From positions 248,001-312,000 of the forward strand of contig CP134492.1 in assembly GCA_031761875.1 (NCBI GenBank): a stretch of 64,000 nt of DNA. The letters are read 5' to 3'. Under the pieces are notes generated by a model. The model ran no database searches. It had not been told where the DNA came from and was given only the letters and a program-made list of their open reading frames with translations. The first letter of the stretch is position 1, and each line of letters begins with the position of its first letter. The DNA is from Bacillaceae bacterium IKA-2. GTDB taxonomy: Bacteria > Bacillota > Bacilli > Bacillales > Anaerobacillaceae. A program made the translations under genes and the position numbers. Shown one piece after another: positions 1-10,298 of the stretch.

Positions 1-398
1 GCAAATCTATTGCCTGCGCCGATGACGAAAGTATTAAAAGTATACTTAGGATTAAGCATATTTTTAGGGATTCCCGTGTTTGTTGTAATTTTATTTTCAG
101 GAATTTTCGCAATTTTTTCTATGATATTAACATTATTCTTTTCGACATTTTCTGGTATGACAATTTTTACTTTTAGTTCTGCTCCAGTAATTTCTTGTAA
201 TACTTCAGAAATTAAATTTTGATACCTATTTTCTAACCAATCCCTTGCAAATTCATTTGGTGCAGTAATTGTTATCGTATCGTTTTGAATTACTTCAGCT
301 TTTGTAGCTTTCAACCACGTATCAAAACTTGGTTTACTTACTTTGACTTCCATTTCTGCTAGCGCTCTATTCCATAAATCATTTATATTTTGTAGCAA
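1..398 (-). CDS. dnaA: Chromosomal replication initiator DnaA, N-terminal part (runs off window)
   Basis: Translating the minus strand from a TTG at 398 gives the DnaA N-terminal domain I, which contacts helicase and regulators, followed by the linker and the start of the AAA+ domain (YTFNTFVIGAGNRFA, just before Walker A). About 132 codons are present; the ATPase and DNA-binding domains lie beyond base 1. The start is chosen because a perfect AAGGAGG (406-412) stands 7 nt upstream of the TTG. DnaA binds the boxes in the adjoining intergenic region and opens the origin. The gene is divergent from rpmH, as in other Bacilli. The identity is certain; only the promoter is not clearly visible. Confidence 0.96.
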   Translation of the reverse strand, partial: MLQNINDLWNRALAEMEVKVSKPSFDTWLKATKAEVIQNDTITITAPNEFARDWLENRYQNLISEVLQEITGAELKVKIVIPENVEKNNVNIIEKIAKIPENKITTNTGIPKNMLNPKYTFNTFVIGAGNRF

Positions 399-419
399 AA
401 TGCGGCCTCCTTACTTAAA

Positions 420-875
420 ACCAACTATTTTTTAGTAATTGATGAGTAAAATTATTTTGTATAAGTTTTGTATAAGTGCATTGAATACAAATGTATGAAT
501 ATTAATTAACACCCTTGTGGAAATATCTATACTATAGTAGCTAAGTAAAAAAATCAAACTTATAAACATGACTGTGGATAGAAGATAAACAAGGCTTGGA
601 AAGTGTCCACAGCTTTACCCACAGGATGTGGACAACCTAACTGGTTTTTAAAATATCAACAAGTGAAAACATTAATATAATAGCAGAAAAAAGCAATGTA
701 GGCAATAGATTCTATGTACTTATCCACAATTTTCAACACCTTGTGGTCGGAAGTTACTCACAACACAAGATACTGTGTAAAAAATGTAGACAAGTGAGGG
801 ATAAGAAAAAAAACGTGATAAAGATATCCACAGGTGATTTTTTATTATAAAATTTTCTTTTTTTATAATATAAAG
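420..875. other. oriC: Replication origin region (oriC, dnaA-rpmH intergenic part)
   Basis: This AT-rich gap between dnaA and rpmH holds many matches to the DnaA box TTATCCACA. There is a perfect one at 720-728. Matches with one mismatch lie at 573-581, 615-623, 627-635 and 824-832, and weaker ones at 516-524 and 754-762. They lie in both orientations, and an A/T-only stretch follows at about 837-875. Bacillus origins are bipartite, with box clusters upstream and downstream of dnaA; this is the upstream cluster. The unwinding element, normally downstream of dnaA, is probably outside the window. Confidence 0.9.
720..728 (+). promoter_or_regulatory. Consensus DnaA box
   Basis: TTATCCACA, identical to the 9-bp DnaA box consensus, in the centre of the origin box cluster. 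Confidence 0.9.
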
Positions 876-982
876 AATTTCATAATATCAATAAAACTAG
901 CCACATAAAGCTCCTAAGTTGAAAATGTTCTAATTCAACTTGATGTAGTATCCTAGTGGCGCAGAATCTGCATTATGAAATT
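875..982. repeat. Palindromic repeat, GAATTTCATAAT family, copy 1
   Basis: The unit begins GAATTTCATAAT and ends GCATTATGAAATT, so its ends are inverted copies. Inside are AAGTTGAA and TTCAACTT arms and the conserved stretch ending TAGTGGCGCAGAATCTGC. Related copies lie at 1444-1563, 8310-8367 (right half only) and 15101-15161 (short). No coding capacity. It is a small non-autonomous or structural repeat, probably able to fold as a nested hairpin in RNA. Confidence 0.8.
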
Positions 983-1096
983 AATTCGTAAATAACAATT
1001 TAGTTTTGATAGATAAAATTTTCTTGGTTTTAGTTATAAAATTTATAAAATACATCTATTGGATCTTAATCTGGATTATTTTTAAAAAGAGTGGAC

Positions 1097-1126
1097 TTGA
1101 CAATTAGGGTTAATACTCTTTATAAT
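1097..1126 (+). promoter_or_regulatory. Promoter of rpmH
   Basis: TTGACA (1097-1102) and TATAAT (1121-1126) separated by 18 bp, about 48 bp upstream of the rpmH start. Near-consensus housekeeping (sigma-A) promoter by sequence. Confidence 0.8.
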
Positions 1127-1173
1127 CTATAAGAATGTCTTATATAGAGTAAGTCCTCAGGGAGGTGTAATAA

Positions 1174-1311
1174 ATGGCAAAACCAACTTTCCAACCAAAT
1201 AATCGTAAGCGTAAAAAAGTTCACGGTTTCCGTGCACGTATGAGCACTCCGGGTGGCCGTAAAGTTTTAGCGCGTCGTCGTCTTAAAGGTAGAAAAGTAT
1301 TGTCTGCATAG
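1174..1311 (+). CDS. rpmH: 50S ribosomal protein L34
   Basis: This 45-residue, strongly basic protein begins [20 protein letters not shown] and ends GRKVLSA, the L34 signature; the usual length is 44-45. It is a component of the large ribosomal subunit. The start is supported by GGAGGTG at 1161-1167, 6 nt upstream of the ATG. It is the first gene right of oriC, divergent from dnaA, with its own promoter at 1097-1126. A terminator begins at the stop codon, so it seems to be transcribed alone rather than with rnpA. Confidence 0.97.
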   Translation: MAKPTFQPNNRKRKKVHGFRARMSTPGGRKVLARRRLKGRKVLSA

Positions 1312-1336
1312 ACCACTGTTGTCAGTGGTCTTTTTT
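1311..1336 (+). terminator. Terminator of rpmH
   Basis: The 8-bp perfect stem GACCACTG/CAGTGGTC with a TTGT loop is followed by six T. The stem starts at the last base of the rpmH stop codon. Confidence 0.9.
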
Positions 1337-1443
1337 CTAGTAAAATTTTTTTAAATTTTAAATTAAAGGTTTAGAAAGTTGTTTTATTGATATGATGAGA
1401 ATAAACAACTTGTTTTAATAGATAGATTTTATTTATTTGAATA

Positions 1444-1563
1444 AATTTCATAATACCAATAAACTAGCCACACTAAGCTACATTTAGTTGGAAACATTTT
1501 AATTCAACTAAATGTAGTGTCCTGGTGTTATCTAAGTGGCGCAGAATCTGCATTATGAAATTC
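1444..1563. repeat. Palindromic repeat, GAATTTCATAAT family, copy 2
   Basis: This is the longest and best preserved copy. Its outer arms AATTTCATAAT and ATTATGAAATT are followed inward by GCCAC/GTGGC and a perfect 13-bp inner stem CTACATTTAGTTG / CAACTAAATGTAG. It occupies most of the 333-bp gap between the rpmH terminator and rnpA; nothing else is visible in that gap. Confidence 0.85.
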
Positions 1564-1644
1564 ATTCATTTAGATAATTAATTTATTTTTAAATGAAGCA
1601 AGTAAGATAAAGAATTTCTTGTGATTTTCTAATGAGGTGTACCG

Positions 1645-1995
1645 GTGAAGAAGGAAAATCGTGTAAAAAAAAATGAAGAAATTTCTCTTATTTTTAAAGA
1701 TGGGAAATCCGTTGCCAATAAACAATTTGTTTTGTATACGCTTGAAAAAAAAGGACAAACTCATCTAAGATTAGGTGTCTCCGTAAGTAAAAAACTGGGA
1801 AACGCGGTATGTCGAAATAGAATTAAGCGGCTAATGAGGGAAATAGTCTTTCAGCTAAGTGGTGATCTTAAGGAGAGTTACGATTATCTTCTTATTGCTA
1901 GAAAGCCTTGTCTAGAAATGGATTTTCATGAAATGAAGAAAAGTATCTCCCATGTTTGTTATCGTGGAAGTACTTTTAAGAAGAAAGGTGAGTAA
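1645..1995 (+). CDS. rnpA: Ribonuclease P protein component
   Basis: This 116-residue basic protein binds the RNase P RNA and helps cleave the 5' leader of pre-tRNAs. The sequence has the family features: an N-terminal KKNEE helix, [12 protein letters not shown], and the conserved RNR box in [16 protein letters not shown]. The length fits the family (about 115-120). The start is GTG at 1645, preceded by GAGGTG; it aligns with known RnpA starts. It sits in the usual rpmH-rnpA-yidD-yidC-jag order, with yidD only 5 nt downstream, so these genes are probably co-transcribed. Confidence 0.96.
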   Translation: MKKENRVKKNEEISLIFKDGKSVANKQFVLYTLEKKGQTHLRLGVSVSKKLGNAVCRNRIKRLMREIVFQLSGDLKESYDYLLIARKPCLEMDFHEMKKSISHVCYRGSTFKKKGE

Positions 1996-2000
1996 GTTCG

Positions 2001-2240
2001 TTGAAGTTTTTAAAAAGTCTTTTAATAGGAGTTATTCTTTTTTATCAAAAATATATTTCTAGATTTACTCCACCGACATGCCGCTTTTATCCGACATGCT
2101 CTCACTACGGTTTAGAAGCAATTAGACGTTTCGGACCATTGAAAGGTAGCTTTTTAACTGTAAAACGACTTTTTAAATGTCATCCATTCCATCCAGGAGG
2201 AATGGATCCTGTACCTGAGAAAAAGAATAATAAATCATAA
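2001..2240 (+). CDS. yidD: Membrane protein insertion efficiency factor YidD
   Basis: This is a 79-residue protein starting at TTG 2001. It has an amphipathic N-terminus ([20 protein letters not shown]) and the diagnostic cysteine pattern [16 protein letters not shown] and [14 protein letters not shown]. YidD acts at the inner face of the membrane to assist YidC-mediated insertion. It is placed between rnpA (5 nt gap) and yidC, as in most bacteria. The TTG start has no strong ribosome binding site, which fits coupling to rnpA. Confidence 0.93.
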   Translation: MKFLKSLLIGVILFYQKYISRFTPPTCRFYPTCSHYGLEAIRRFGPLKGSFLTVKRLFKCHPFHPGGMDPVPEKKNNKS

Positions 2241-2365
2241 CAATAAAAATAAACAATTAGTGGCTTGTATTATTAGTGTTACATAAGTTATCTTTAAACT
2301 TAGAGCAATTAGTATTTTTATTTTATAATAGATTGAATTTGTTGGAGTGCAAGGAGGAAGTTGTC

Positions 2366-3199
2366 GTGAAGAAAAAAATCGGTTTGGCCGTATTATTACT
2401 TCTCTTTATTCTTTTAGCAGCCGGTTGTGGAAATTTAGATGTTCCCATTACTGAACAGAATAAAGCGGGAGTTTGGGAAGATTATTTTGTTTATCCATTA
2501 TCTTGGCTCATTAAAGAAGTAGCTATTTACTTTAACGATAATTATGGATTAGCAATTATTGTTGTAACGATTATTATTCGAATTTTTCTATTACCGTTAA
2601 TGATTAAACAAACAAGAAGTTCAAAAGCAATGCAAGCTTTACAACCACAAATGAAAGCATTAAAAGAAAAACACAGCGCGAAAGATCAAAAAACGCAACA
2701 AAAGCTTCAAAAGGAAACAATGGCGTTATTCCAAGAACATAAAGTGAATCCGCTTGCAGGTTGTTTGCCAATTTTTATTCAAATGCCAGTTTTATTTGCT
2801 TTTTATCATGCAATTATTAGAACAGGCGAAATTGCCGAACATAATTTCCTTTGGTTTAGTTTAGGTGCTCCAGATCCAATTTTCCTTTTACCATTAGTTG
2901 CTGGTGCCACTACTTTTATTCAACAAAAAATGATGATGGTTACTGATAATCCACAAATGAAAATGTTGCTTTATATTATGCCAGTGATGATTATTGGATT
3001 TTCAGCATTTTTCCCATCAGCACTTGCTTTGTATTGGGTAGTTGGTAATATTTTCATGATTGTTCAAACTTATTTTATTACAGGCCCTAATGTTGGAAGT
3101 GCTAATACAGTTGCAACTGCAACTGCTGATGGAGGTACTCAACCTCAACCAGTGAAATCAGCAAAAAAGACTAAATCAGGGGGAGCGAAGAAAAAGTGA
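2366..3199 (+). CDS. spoIIIJ: Membrane protein insertase YidC/SpoIIIJ
   Basis: This 277-residue lipoprotein insertase places proteins into the membrane with or after Sec. The start is GTG 2366, with AAGGAGG at 2351-2357; an upstream extension to 2276 has no such support. A lipobox (LLAAGCG, Cys at about residue 21) follows the first hydrophobic segment. Then come the conserved YidC core segments ([52 protein letters not shown]) and a Lys-rich tail. A Gram-positive single-domain YidC lacking the large periplasmic domain. In B. subtilis the origin-proximal paralogue SpoIIIJ is also needed for sporulation. The stop overlaps the jag start. Confidence 0.96.
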   Translation: MKKKIGLAVLLLLFILLAAGCGNLDVPITEQNKAGVWEDYFVYPLSWLIKEVAIYFNDNYGLAIIVVTIIIRIFLLPLMIKQTRSSKAMQALQPQMKALKEKHSAKDQKTQQKLQKETMALFQEHKVNPLAGCLPIFIQMPVLFAFYHAIIRTGEIAEHNFLWFSLGAPDPIFLLPLVAGATTFIQQKMMMVTDNPQMKMLLYIMPVMIIGFSAFFPSALALYWVVGNIFMIVQTYFITGPNVGSANTVATATADGGTQPQPVKSAKKTKSGGAKKK

Positions 3200-3816
3200 A
3201 AAAAATAACTGTTTCAGGGAAAACTGTTGATGAAGCTGTTCAATCTGCCCTAGAACAATTAACTACAACGAGAGAAAGGGTCTCAATTCAAGTTCTTGAA
3301 GAACCACGTAAAGGTTTTTTGGGATTAATTGGTGTTAAGCCAGCGGTTGTTGAAGTTGAGATCCAACCTGATGCAGCAGAGGAAGCAGTAAAGTTTCTTT
3401 CCGATGTAACGAATAAAATAGGTGTTTCAATAAAGATAAAGCAAGAGACAACAAAAGAAGGAATTCTTTTAGATCTAAGCGGAGAAGGTATAGGAATGTT
3501 GATTGGAAAAAGAGGTCAAACTCTTGATTCATTACAATATTTAGTTAATTTAGTCGCGAATCGCTACTCCGAACACTATATTCGAATTGTCTTAGATGCT
3601 GAAAATTATCGAGATCGTCGTAAGGAATCTTTAGAACAATTAGCTAAAAGATTAGGTAACAAAGCAGTAAGAACGAGGAAAGAAGTTATTTTAGAGCCTA
3701 TGAATGCTTTAGAAAGAAAAATTATTCATACTGCACTGCAAGATATTAAAGGAGTTAGAACATATTCTGAGGGTACTGAACCAAATCGTCGGATTGTTGT
3801 TGCTCCAGCTAAATAA
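3196..3816 (+). CDS. jag: RNA-binding protein Jag/KhpB
   Basis: This is a 206-residue protein in three parts: the Jag_N domain ([19 protein letters not shown], ending in [12 protein letters not shown]), a KH domain ([19 protein letters not shown], about residues 100-135) and a C-terminal R3H domain ([19 protein letters not shown]). It binds RNA; in related bacteria it works with KhpA in cell-wall and division control. The GTG start overlaps the spoIIIJ stop (GTGA), so the two are translationally coupled. A terminator follows at 3826. Confidence 0.95.
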   Translation: MKKITVSGKTVDEAVQSALEQLTTTRERVSIQVLEEPRKGFLGLIGVKPAVVEVEIQPDAAEEAVKFLSDVTNKIGVSIKIKQETTKEGILLDLSGEGIGMLIGKRGQTLDSLQYLVNLVANRYSEHYIRIVLDAENYRDRRKESLEQLAKRLGNKAVRTRKEVILEPMNALERKIIHTALQDIKGVRTYSEGTEPNRRIVVAPAK

Positions 3817-3825
3817 ATAAAAGTC

Positions 3826-3866
3826 AAAAAGCCTGTGCCGGTCGATAAACTGGTGTAGGCTTTTTT
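3826..3866 (+). terminator. Terminator after jag
   Basis: An AAAAAGCCTGTGCCGGT arm and its near-complement flank a short loop, followed by a T run. It closes the rnpA-jag operon. Confidence 0.85.
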
Positions 3867-3880
3867 GTGTAAAGGGGAAA

Positions 3881-3946
3881 AGTAGAAAGTAGAAAGTTGG
3901 AAAGTTGGAAAGTTGGAAAGGAAAACCCAAACCCAAACCCAAACCA
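3881..3946 (+). repeat. GGAAAGTT / CCCAAA short tandem repeat tract
   Basis: Iterated GAAAGTTG units are followed by AACCC/CCCAAA units. The GAAAGTTGG unit recurs at 23397-23464 and, inverted, at 23576-23610. No coding capacity is visible. Confidence 0.7.
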
Positions 3947-4231
3947 GTAGTTATTAGTAAAGCTGTTGAAATCTCTTACTTTCTAAGGGTAACTGACTGC
4001 GATTTATAGTTATACACATGTTGAAAACTTTTTTTATTTATAATTAATAACTTTGAAAAATGCTAACTGTTGATAATTTCATTTGATTGATAATACTTGA
4101 AAACGGGGACAATAATTAAAAAGACTGATTTGAAATGTTTTTATTAATTATAGAATGTGATATTCTTGTTAATTAGGAACTGTAAGTAAATTAAATTAAT
4201 TTTTTGTTTTAACATAAAAGAGGTGAAGTAA
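3947..4231. other. AT-rich intergenic region before mnmE
   Basis: No gene or clear RNA is seen. It must hold the mnmE promoter; TTGAAA (4130-4135) and TAGAAT (4151-4156) are a weak candidate with a short 15-bp spacer. The mnmE ribosome binding site is GAGGTGA. Confidence 0.5.
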
Positions 4232-5608
4232 ATGGAGTTAGATACAATTGCCGCTATTTCTACAGCAATGGGTGAAGGCGCTATTGGGATTGTCCGTGTG
4301 AGTGGCGATGATGCGGTAGCAGCAGTTAATAAAATATATAAAGGTAAACATTCCTTATTAGAGGTAGAAAGCCATACGATTCATTACGGGCATATCATGG
4401 AAAATAATACAGGGCAAGTTATTGACGAAGTAATGGTTGCAGTTTTAAAAGCACCGCGTACGTTTACGAGAGAAGATATTGTTGAAATTAATTGCCATGG
4501 TGGTCTTGTTTCTGTTAACAGAGTATTGCAGCAGGTTTTGCAATCAGGGGTTCGATTAGCTGAACCGGGTGAATTTACAAAACGAGCGTTTTTAAATGGT
4601 CGGATTGATTTATCGCAGGCAGAAGGGGTCATTGATTTAATTAGAGCTAAAACAGATAAAGCGATGAATGTCGCAATTGGACAGGTTGAAGGAAGACTTT
4701 CCAAAAAAATTCAGCAATTAAGACAAGCTTTATTAGAGACAGTAGCCCATGTAGAAGTTAATATTGATTATCCAGAGTATGATGTCGAGGAAATGACAAA
4801 TCAAATTTTACTAGAAAAAGCACAATATGTCAAAACCGAAATTGAATATATTCTTAGTACTGCACAGCAAGGAAAAATTTTACGTGAAGGATTGTCTACA
4901 GTTATTATCGGAAGACCTAATGTAGGTAAATCATCTTTACTTAATAGTTTAGTTCATGAAGCGAAGGCGATCGTTACTGATATTCCAGGTACAACTAGGG
5001 ATGTTATTGAAGAATATGTTAGTGTTCGCGGTATCCCATTGCGTCTTTTAGATACAGCTGGGATTAGAGAAACTGAAGATATTATTGAAAAAATTGGAGT
5101 TGAGCGCTCAAGACAAGTAGTAAAAAAGGCTGAACTTGTTTTACTTGTCTTGAATTATGGAGATCCGTTAACAGAGGAAGATGAAAGTTTGTTTGAAATA
5201 ATAGCAGAGTTAGAGGCCATTATTATTGTTAACAAAACAGATATTCCTATGAAAATAGATCTAGATAAAGTTAAGCTGCTTGCTAAAGGAAGGCCTGTTG
5301 TATCAACTTCTTTAGTAGAAGACAAGGGGTTAGATGAATTGGAAGAAGCAATTTCGCAACTGTTCTTTCAAGGCGATATTGAAGGTAGCGATTTAACATA
5401 CGTTTCTAGTTCAAGGCATATTGCCTTATTGCATCAAGCAAAAATATCAATTGAAGAAGCTATTGAAGCGCTAGAAATTGATGTACCAATAGATTTGGTT
5501 CAAATAGATATAACAAGAACGTGGGAAATTTTGGGTGAGATAATCGGAGATACAGTTTCTGAAAGTCTCATTGATCAACTTTTCGCTCAATTTTGTTTAG
5601 GAAAATAA
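4232..5608 (+). CDS. mnmE: tRNA uridine-5-carboxymethylaminomethyl modification GTPase MnmE
   Basis: This 458-residue GTPase joins MnmG to modify U34 of tRNAs reading NNA/NNG codons. The N-terminal folate-binding domain contains [13 protein letters not shown] and [18 protein letters not shown]. The G domain follows, with G1 [12 protein letters not shown] (about residue 228), G2/G3 DIPGTTRD and DTAGIRET, and G4 NKTD. The chain ends in the catalytic CLGK motif, intact here. It is followed 92 bp later by mnmG. Complete and of normal length. Confidence 0.97.
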   Translation: MELDTIAAISTAMGEGAIGIVRVSGDDAVAAVNKIYKGKHSLLEVESHTIHYGHIMENNTGQVIDEVMVAVLKAPRTFTREDIVEINCHGGLVSVNRVLQQVLQSGVRLAEPGEFTKRAFLNGRIDLSQAEGVIDLIRAKTDKAMNVAIGQVEGRLSKKIQQLRQALLETVAHVEVNIDYPEYDVEEMTNQILLEKAQYVKTEIEYILSTAQQGKILREGLSTVIIGRPNVGKSSLLNSLVHEAKAIVTDIPGTTRDVIEEYVSVRGIPLRLLDTAGIRETEDIIEKIGVERSRQVVKKAELVLLVLNYGDPLTEEDESLFEIIAELEAIIIVNKTDIPMKIDLDKVKLLAKGRPVVSTSLVEDKGLDELEEAISQLFFQGDIEGSDLTYVSSSRHIALLHQAKISIEEAIEALEIDVPIDLVQIDITRTWEILGEIIGDTVSESLIDQLFAQFCLGK

Positions 5609-5700
5609 TCTTGACTGAATAATGTTAGATCAGTGTAAGTGGGTTTTCGAAGCATTTACATATTATATTAATTTAACATTATTAAATAGGAGGAAAATAG

Positions 5701-7605
5701 ATGGAATACAATGCTGGTGAATTTGACGTTATCGTTGTTGGGGCAGGACATGCAGGGGTTGAATCAGGCCTTGCGGCTGCACGTATGGGAGCCAATACAT
5801 TAATATTAACGTTAAACCTAGATGCAGTTGCTTATATGCCATGTAACCCATCAATTGGTGGTCCTGCAAAGGGGATTGTTGTTAGGGAAATTGATGCCCT
5901 TGGTGGTGAAATGGCAAAAAATATTGATAAAACACATATTCAAATGAGAATGTTGAATACAGGAAAAGGACCGGCTGTACGTGCACTGCGCGCTCAAGCA
6001 GATAAATTTTTGTACCAACATGAAATGAAAAAAACGATCGAAGAACAAGAAAACTTGTTATTACGCCAAGGAATGGTCGATAAATTGATTGTAAATGAAG
6101 GTGTTTGTAATGGAGTTGTTACGAGTACTGGTGCAGCATATAAAGCGAAAACGGTAATTATTACAACAGGAACATATTTACGTGGAAAAGTGATTCTTGG
6201 CGAATTAGCCTATGAGAGTGGTCCTAATAACCAGCAGCCTTCGATTAAATTATCCTATAATTTACGAGATTTAGGCTTTGAGTTAGTTCGATTTAAAACA
6301 GGGACACCACCACGTGTTCAAGGTGATACGATTGATTATAGCGTTACTGAAATTCAACCAGGAGATGATACCCCACGAGCGTTTTCGTATGAAACAAAAA
6401 AGTTAAATATTGGTTTGCAGCTGCCTTGTTGGTTAACGTATACAACAGATAAAACTCTAGATATTATTAAGGCTAATTTACACCGTTCACCGATGTATTC
6501 TGGAGTTATTGAAGGAACTGGACCTCGTTATTGTCCGTCGATTGAAGACAAAGTTGTCCGTTTTAGTGACAAACCTAGACACCAAATTTTTCTTGAACCA
6601 GAAGGTAGAAATACGCGTGAGGTCTACGTTCAAGGTTTTTCAACAAGTTTACCGGAAGAAGTACAATTAAAGATGCTAAAAACAATAAAAGGACTTGAAA
6701 ATGTTAAAATGATGCGTCCGGGCTATGCGATCGAATATGATGCAGTTGTTCCCACTCAGCTTTGGCCAACACTTGAGACGAAACTCGTTAAAAATCTATT
6801 TACAGCAGGTCAAATAAACGGTACATCTGGATATGAGGAAGCTGCAGGGCAGGGTTTATTTGCTGGAATTAATGCTGCATTAAAGGCTTCTGGAAGAGAA
6901 ACAATTATTCTTGATCGATCCCAAGCATATATAGGAGTTCTTGTTGATGATTTAGTAACAAAAGGTACGAATGAGCCATATCGCTTACTAACTTCAAGAG
7001 CAGAGCACCGTTTAGTTTTGAGACATGATAACGCTGACTTAAGACTGACAGAAATAGGATATCAAATTGGCTTGATTTCAGAAGAGCGTTACAAGCAATT
7101 TATCGAGAAAAAGGCTCAAATCATCCTAGAAACCGAGCGACTTGAAAAATTAACTGTGAAACCAACAAAAGAAGTCCAATCATATTTGGAAAAAATTAGT
7201 TCCTCACAATTACAAGATGGTTTTAAGGCAGCTGTATTATTAAAAAGACCTGAAATTACCTATCAATTCATAGCTGATCTTTTTCCTAGTGAAACAGAAA
7301 TTTCAGCTGATGTAGCAGAGCAAGTTGAAATTCAAATTAAATATGCTGGTTACATTGAAAAACAACTACAACATATTGAAAGAATGAAGAAAATGGATAA
7401 TAAAAAAATTCCAGGAAATCTTGATTATCATTCTTTTTCAGGAATAGCCACTGAAGCACGTCAAAAATTGAGTCAGGTAAGACCACTTTCTGTTGGACAA
7501 GCTTCTAGAGTTTCGGGAGTTAATCCAGCTGACATATCAATTTTATTAGTGTATTTAGAGCAAGGAAAACTAAAAAGAACGAAAGAAAGTGATCAAGATG
7601 AATAA
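5701..7605 (+). CDS. mnmG: tRNA modification enzyme MnmG (GidA)
   Basis: This 634-residue FAD-dependent partner of MnmE has an N-terminal dinucleotide-binding motif ([19 protein letters not shown]) and the conserved [11 protein letters not shown]. It also contains GTYLRGKV, the FAD-site region [16 protein letters not shown], and a C-terminal MnmE-binding helical domain. AGGAGG stands just upstream of the ATG. The 3' end overlaps the rsmG start by 8 nt, so the two are coupled. Confidence 0.97.
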   Translation: MEYNAGEFDVIVVGAGHAGVESGLAAARMGANTLILTLNLDAVAYMPCNPSIGGPAKGIVVREIDALGGEMAKNIDKTHIQMRMLNTGKGPAVRALRAQADKFLYQHEMKKTIEEQENLLLRQGMVDKLIVNEGVCNGVVTSTGAAYKAKTVIITTGTYLRGKVILGELAYESGPNNQQPSIKLSYNLRDLGFELVRFKTGTPPRVQGDTIDYSVTEIQPGDDTPRAFSYETKKLNIGLQLPCWLTYTTDKTLDIIKANLHRSPMYSGVIEGTGPRYCPSIEDKVVRFSDKPRHQIFLEPEGRNTREVYVQGFSTSLPEEVQLKMLKTIKGLENVKMMRPGYAIEYDAVVPTQLWPTLETKLVKNLFTAGQINGTSGYEEAAGQGLFAGINAALKASGRETIILDRSQAYIGVLVDDLVTKGTNEPYRLLTSRAEHRLVLRHDNADLRLTEIGYQIGLISEERYKQFIEKKAQIILETERLEKLTVKPTKEVQSYLEKISSSQLQDGFKAAVLLKRPEITYQFIADLFPSETEISADVAEQVEIQIKYAGYIEKQLQHIERMKKMDNKKIPGNLDYHSFSGIATEARQKLSQVRPLSVGQASRVSGVNPADISILLVYLEQGKLKRTKESDQDE

Positions 7606-8311
7606 AACTCAATTTTATGAGATGTTAGAAGAGAAGGGGATTTCTCTTAATGAAATACAGAAGAAGCAATTTGAGCTGTATTTTAAAGAACTTGTAGAAT
7701 GGAATAATAAGATGAATTTAACTGCGATAACAGAAGAGGAAGATGTTTATTTAAAGCACTTTTATGATTCTATTAGCGTAGCGTTTTTCCAGGATTTTAC
7801 AAAACCACTTAATGTGGTTGATGTTGGTGCAGGAGCAGGTTTTCCTAGTATTCCGATAAAAATTTGCTTTCCTAATTTAAAAATTACGATTGTCGACTCT
7901 TTAAATAAACGAATTTCCTTTTTACAACATCTTGTTTCAACTTTAGAGCTCAAGAATGTTTCATTATTCCATGATCGAGCAGAAACTTTCGCGAAAAACA
8001 AACAACATCGGGAGAAATATGATTTGGTTATCGCTAGAGCCGTCGCTAGAATGGCTGTACTTGCTGAACTTTGTCTTCCTTTGGCGAAAGTTGGAGGAAT
8101 ATTCTTAGCAATGAAAGGTCCAGAAGTAGTAAATGAAATAGTTGATGGAAAAACAGCAATTACAACGCTTGGTGGGGAAGTAGTAAGAAATGAAAATTTA
8201 CAATTGCCTTTTGAAAAGAGTCAGAGGCATTTTATTTTTATAGAAAAAAGAAAAAAAACACCAAACTTATATCCTCGGAAACCTGGAACCCCAAATAAGC
8301 AACCTTTGTAA
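7598..8311 (+). CDS. rsmG: 16S rRNA (guanine-N7)-methyltransferase RsmG (GidB)
   Basis: This is a 237-residue SAM-dependent methyltransferase acting on G527 (E. coli numbering) of 16S rRNA. The SAM-binding motif [17 protein letters not shown] and the family segments [26 protein letters not shown] and [10 protein letters not shown] are all present. I chose ATG 7598 rather than GTG 7589 because the length and N-terminus then match the family. It overlaps the mnmG stop. No strong ribosome binding site, in keeping with coupled translation. Confidence 0.94.
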   Translation: MNKTQFYEMLEEKGISLNEIQKKQFELYFKELVEWNNKMNLTAITEEEDVYLKHFYDSISVAFFQDFTKPLNVVDVGAGAGFPSIPIKICFPNLKITIVDSLNKRISFLQHLVSTLELKNVSLFHDRAETFAKNKQHREKYDLVIARAVARMAVLAELCLPLAKVGGIFLAMKGPEVVNEIVDGKTAITTLGGEVVRNENLQLPFEKSQRHFIFIEKRKKTPNLYPRKPGTPNKQPL

Positions 8312-8367
8312 TCTAGAAAAAACTAGATGTAGTATCTTATTGGGGCTGAATCTGCATTAAGAAATTT
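8310..8367. repeat. GAATTTCATAAT-family repeat, right-half fragment (copy 4)
   Basis: The stretch ACTAGATGTAGTATCTTATT, then GAATCTGCATTAAGAAATTT, matches the right half of copies 1 and 2 with several changes. The left half is missing. It begins directly at the rsmG stop codon. Confidence 0.6.
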
Positions 8368-8380
8368 ATTCTTGAAATAA

Positions 8381-8416
8381 ACAATAAAAATGTTTCACGT
8401 GAAACATTTTTATTGT
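8381..8416. promoter_or_regulatory. parS: parS site embedded in a perfect 36-bp palindrome / terminator
   Basis: TGTTTCACGTGAAACA at 8391-8406 is a perfect match to the Bacillus parS consensus, to which ParB loads. Its flanks extend the symmetry: bases 8381-8398 and 8399-8416 are exact reverse complements. The palindrome is followed by TTTTT, so the same DNA would also act as a Rho-independent terminator for the mnmE-mnmG-rsmG unit. Confidence 0.9.
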
Positions 8417-8508
8417 TTTTAATGGTATTATAGAAAGACAAAGAAGGATTTCATATCATAAGTCTCGAATAAGCAATATGATGGTAGTTTTAAGAAGGTG
8501 GTGTCCCG

Positions 8509-9366
8509 ATGAAGCCGTTTTCACGCCTGTTCGGTTTTAATGAAAAGAGCGAAGAATTATTAGAGGAACCAAAAGAAGTAAGTGAAAACGAAGAAGTAAG
8601 GCAAATAGGTGTCAAGGATATTGTTCCAAATCGTTTCCAACCAAGAACGGTATTTGTTGATGATCGTATTAATGAGCTTGCTCAAACGATAAGAACTCAT
8701 GGAGTTATTCAACCTATTATTGTGCGCGAGCGTGATGGTAAATTTGAAATTATTGCTGGAGAACGTCGTTGGAGAGCAGTAACGAAACTAGGTTGGGAGT
8801 ATATTCCTGCCATTGTTAAAGAATATAATGATGCCCAAACTGCATCCGTTGCGTTAATTGAAAACTTACAACGTGAAGGTTTAACGGCTATTGAAGAAGC
8901 TATGGCATATTCTAAACTACTAGAACTACATAGTTTGACTCAAGAAAGCCTGGCACAACGACTTGGAAAAGGACAGTCAACAGTAGCTAATAAACTTCGG
9001 TTATTGCAGTTACCTCAACAGGTACAAGAGGCAATTTTACATCGAACCATTTCAGAACGTCATGCAAGAGCGCTTCTTGCTTTAAAAATGAAAGAACCTC
9101 AAGAAAAAGTATTGAGAGAAGTATTGGAAAATGGCTTAAATGTAAAACAAACAGAGGAACTTGTAAAAAAAATATTAGAAGGCCCTCTGAAAAAGAAGAA
9201 ACCGACTAAAAAAGCATTTTCTCGTGATATTCGAATAGCAATGAATACAATACGTCAATCGGTAGATATGGTTGTCAAAAGTGGTCTTTCTATTGATACA
9301 GATGAAGAAGATCATGATGATTACTATCAATTCACAATTCGTATTCCTAAAAAAAAGAAATTGTGA
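8509..9366 (+). CDS. noc: Nucleoid occlusion protein Noc
   Basis: This 285-residue ParB paralogue binds its own DNA sites and keeps the division septum off the nucleoid. An N-terminal amphipathic membrane-targeting segment ([10 protein letters not shown]) precedes the ParB-type CTP-binding domain ([33 protein letters not shown]). A central HTH ([20 protein letters not shown]) and a C-terminal dimer region follow. Separation from ParB rests on position (upstream of soj-parB), the membrane peptide and NLQREGL. The ATG has GAAGGTGG upstream. A parS palindrome lies about 90 bp before the start. Confidence 0.93.
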   Translation: MKPFSRLFGFNEKSEELLEEPKEVSENEEVRQIGVKDIVPNRFQPRTVFVDDRINELAQTIRTHGVIQPIIVRERDGKFEIIAGERRWRAVTKLGWEYIPAIVKEYNDAQTASVALIENLQREGLTAIEEAMAYSKLLELHSLTQESLAQRLGKGQSTVANKLRLLQLPQQVQEAILHRTISERHARALLALKMKEPQEKVLREVLENGLNVKQTEELVKKILEGPLKKKKPTKKAFSRDIRIAMNTIRQSVDMVVKSGLSIDTDEEDHDDYYQFTIRIPKKKKL

Positions 9367-9533
9367 TTGTATTCACAAATAAATGTGTATATTTTTAGGT
9401 GTTATAAAATTCAATCAAGTTACTTATTATTTAAAATTTATAATAAAAGAAATTTTTGCGAGCATAGCCTTTAGGTTAGGCTCTGGGTTCGTATTGTTTC
9501 AATCAGAAATGTAATGGTAAGGTAGGTGGAGGA

Positions 9534-10298
9534 ATGGGGAAAGTAATTGCAATCGCAAATCAAAAAGGAGGGGTTGGTAAAACAACCACCGCTGTTAATT
9601 TAAGTGCTTGTCTTGCTCATATTGGGAAAAAAGTACTTTTAATTGACGTTGATCCCCAAGGAAATACAACGAGTGGATTCGGAATTGACAAAGGCGAAGT
9701 TGAAAGCTGTATTTACAATATTTTAGTTGATGATATGGATCCAAAAGATGTTATTATTACAGAAACAGTTGTACCCGGGTTGCATATTATTCCCTCTACA
9801 ATGCAATTAGCAGGGGCAGAAATAGAACTCGTACCAACAATTTCAAGGGAAGTACGTTTACGAAGAGCTTTAGAACAAGTATACAATGAATATGATTATG
9901 TAATCATTGATTGTCCGCCGTCTCTAGGGTTGTTAACGATAAATTCTTTAACTGCAGCTGACTCTGTTTTGATTCCCGTTCAATGTGAATACTATGCCCT
10001 TGAAGGGTTAAGTCAGCTCTTGAATACTGTAAGATTGGTTCAAAAACATTTAAATACGAGCTTAGAAATTGAGGGAGTATTACTAACAATGCTTGATGCA
10101 AGAACGAATTTAGGGATTCAGGTTATTGAAGAAGTGAAAAAATACTTTCAAGAAAAAGTTTTTAAAACAATTATTCCAAGAAATGTTCGCTTAAGTGAAG
10201 CTCCAAGTCACGGACAACCGATTATTACTTATGACCCGAAATCAAGGGGTGCTGAAGTTTATGTAGAGTTGGCAAAGGAAGTGGTTCGGAATGGCTAA
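9534..10298 (+). CDS. soj: Chromosome-partitioning ATPase Soj/ParA
   Basis: This is a 254-residue ParA/MinD-type ATPase. The deviant Walker A motif is [14 protein letters not shown] near residue 11; Walker A' is [11 protein letters not shown], and Walker B is [13 protein letters not shown]. Soj acts with ParB at parS in origin segregation and regulates DnaA. The ATG is preceded by GGTGGAGG. It overlaps parB by 8 nt and is 167 bp after noc. Confidence 0.96.
   Translation: MGKVIAIANQKGGVGKTTTAVNLSACLAHIGKKVLLIDVDPQGNTTSGFGIDKGEVESCIYNILVDDMDPKDVIITETVVPGLHIIPSTMQLAGAEIELVPTISREVRLRRALEQVYNEYDYVIIDCPPSLGLLTINSLTAADSVLIPVQCEYYALEGLSQLLNTVRLVQKHLNTSLEIEGVLLTMLDARTNLGIQVIEEVKKYFQEKVFKTIIPRNVRLSEAPSHGQPIITYDPKSRGAEVYVELAKEVVRNG

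Noticed and set aside
10-222. Plus-strand open frame of 70 codons at the left edge
   Set aside because: Antisense shadow of dnaA, whose minus-strand translation is unmistakable.
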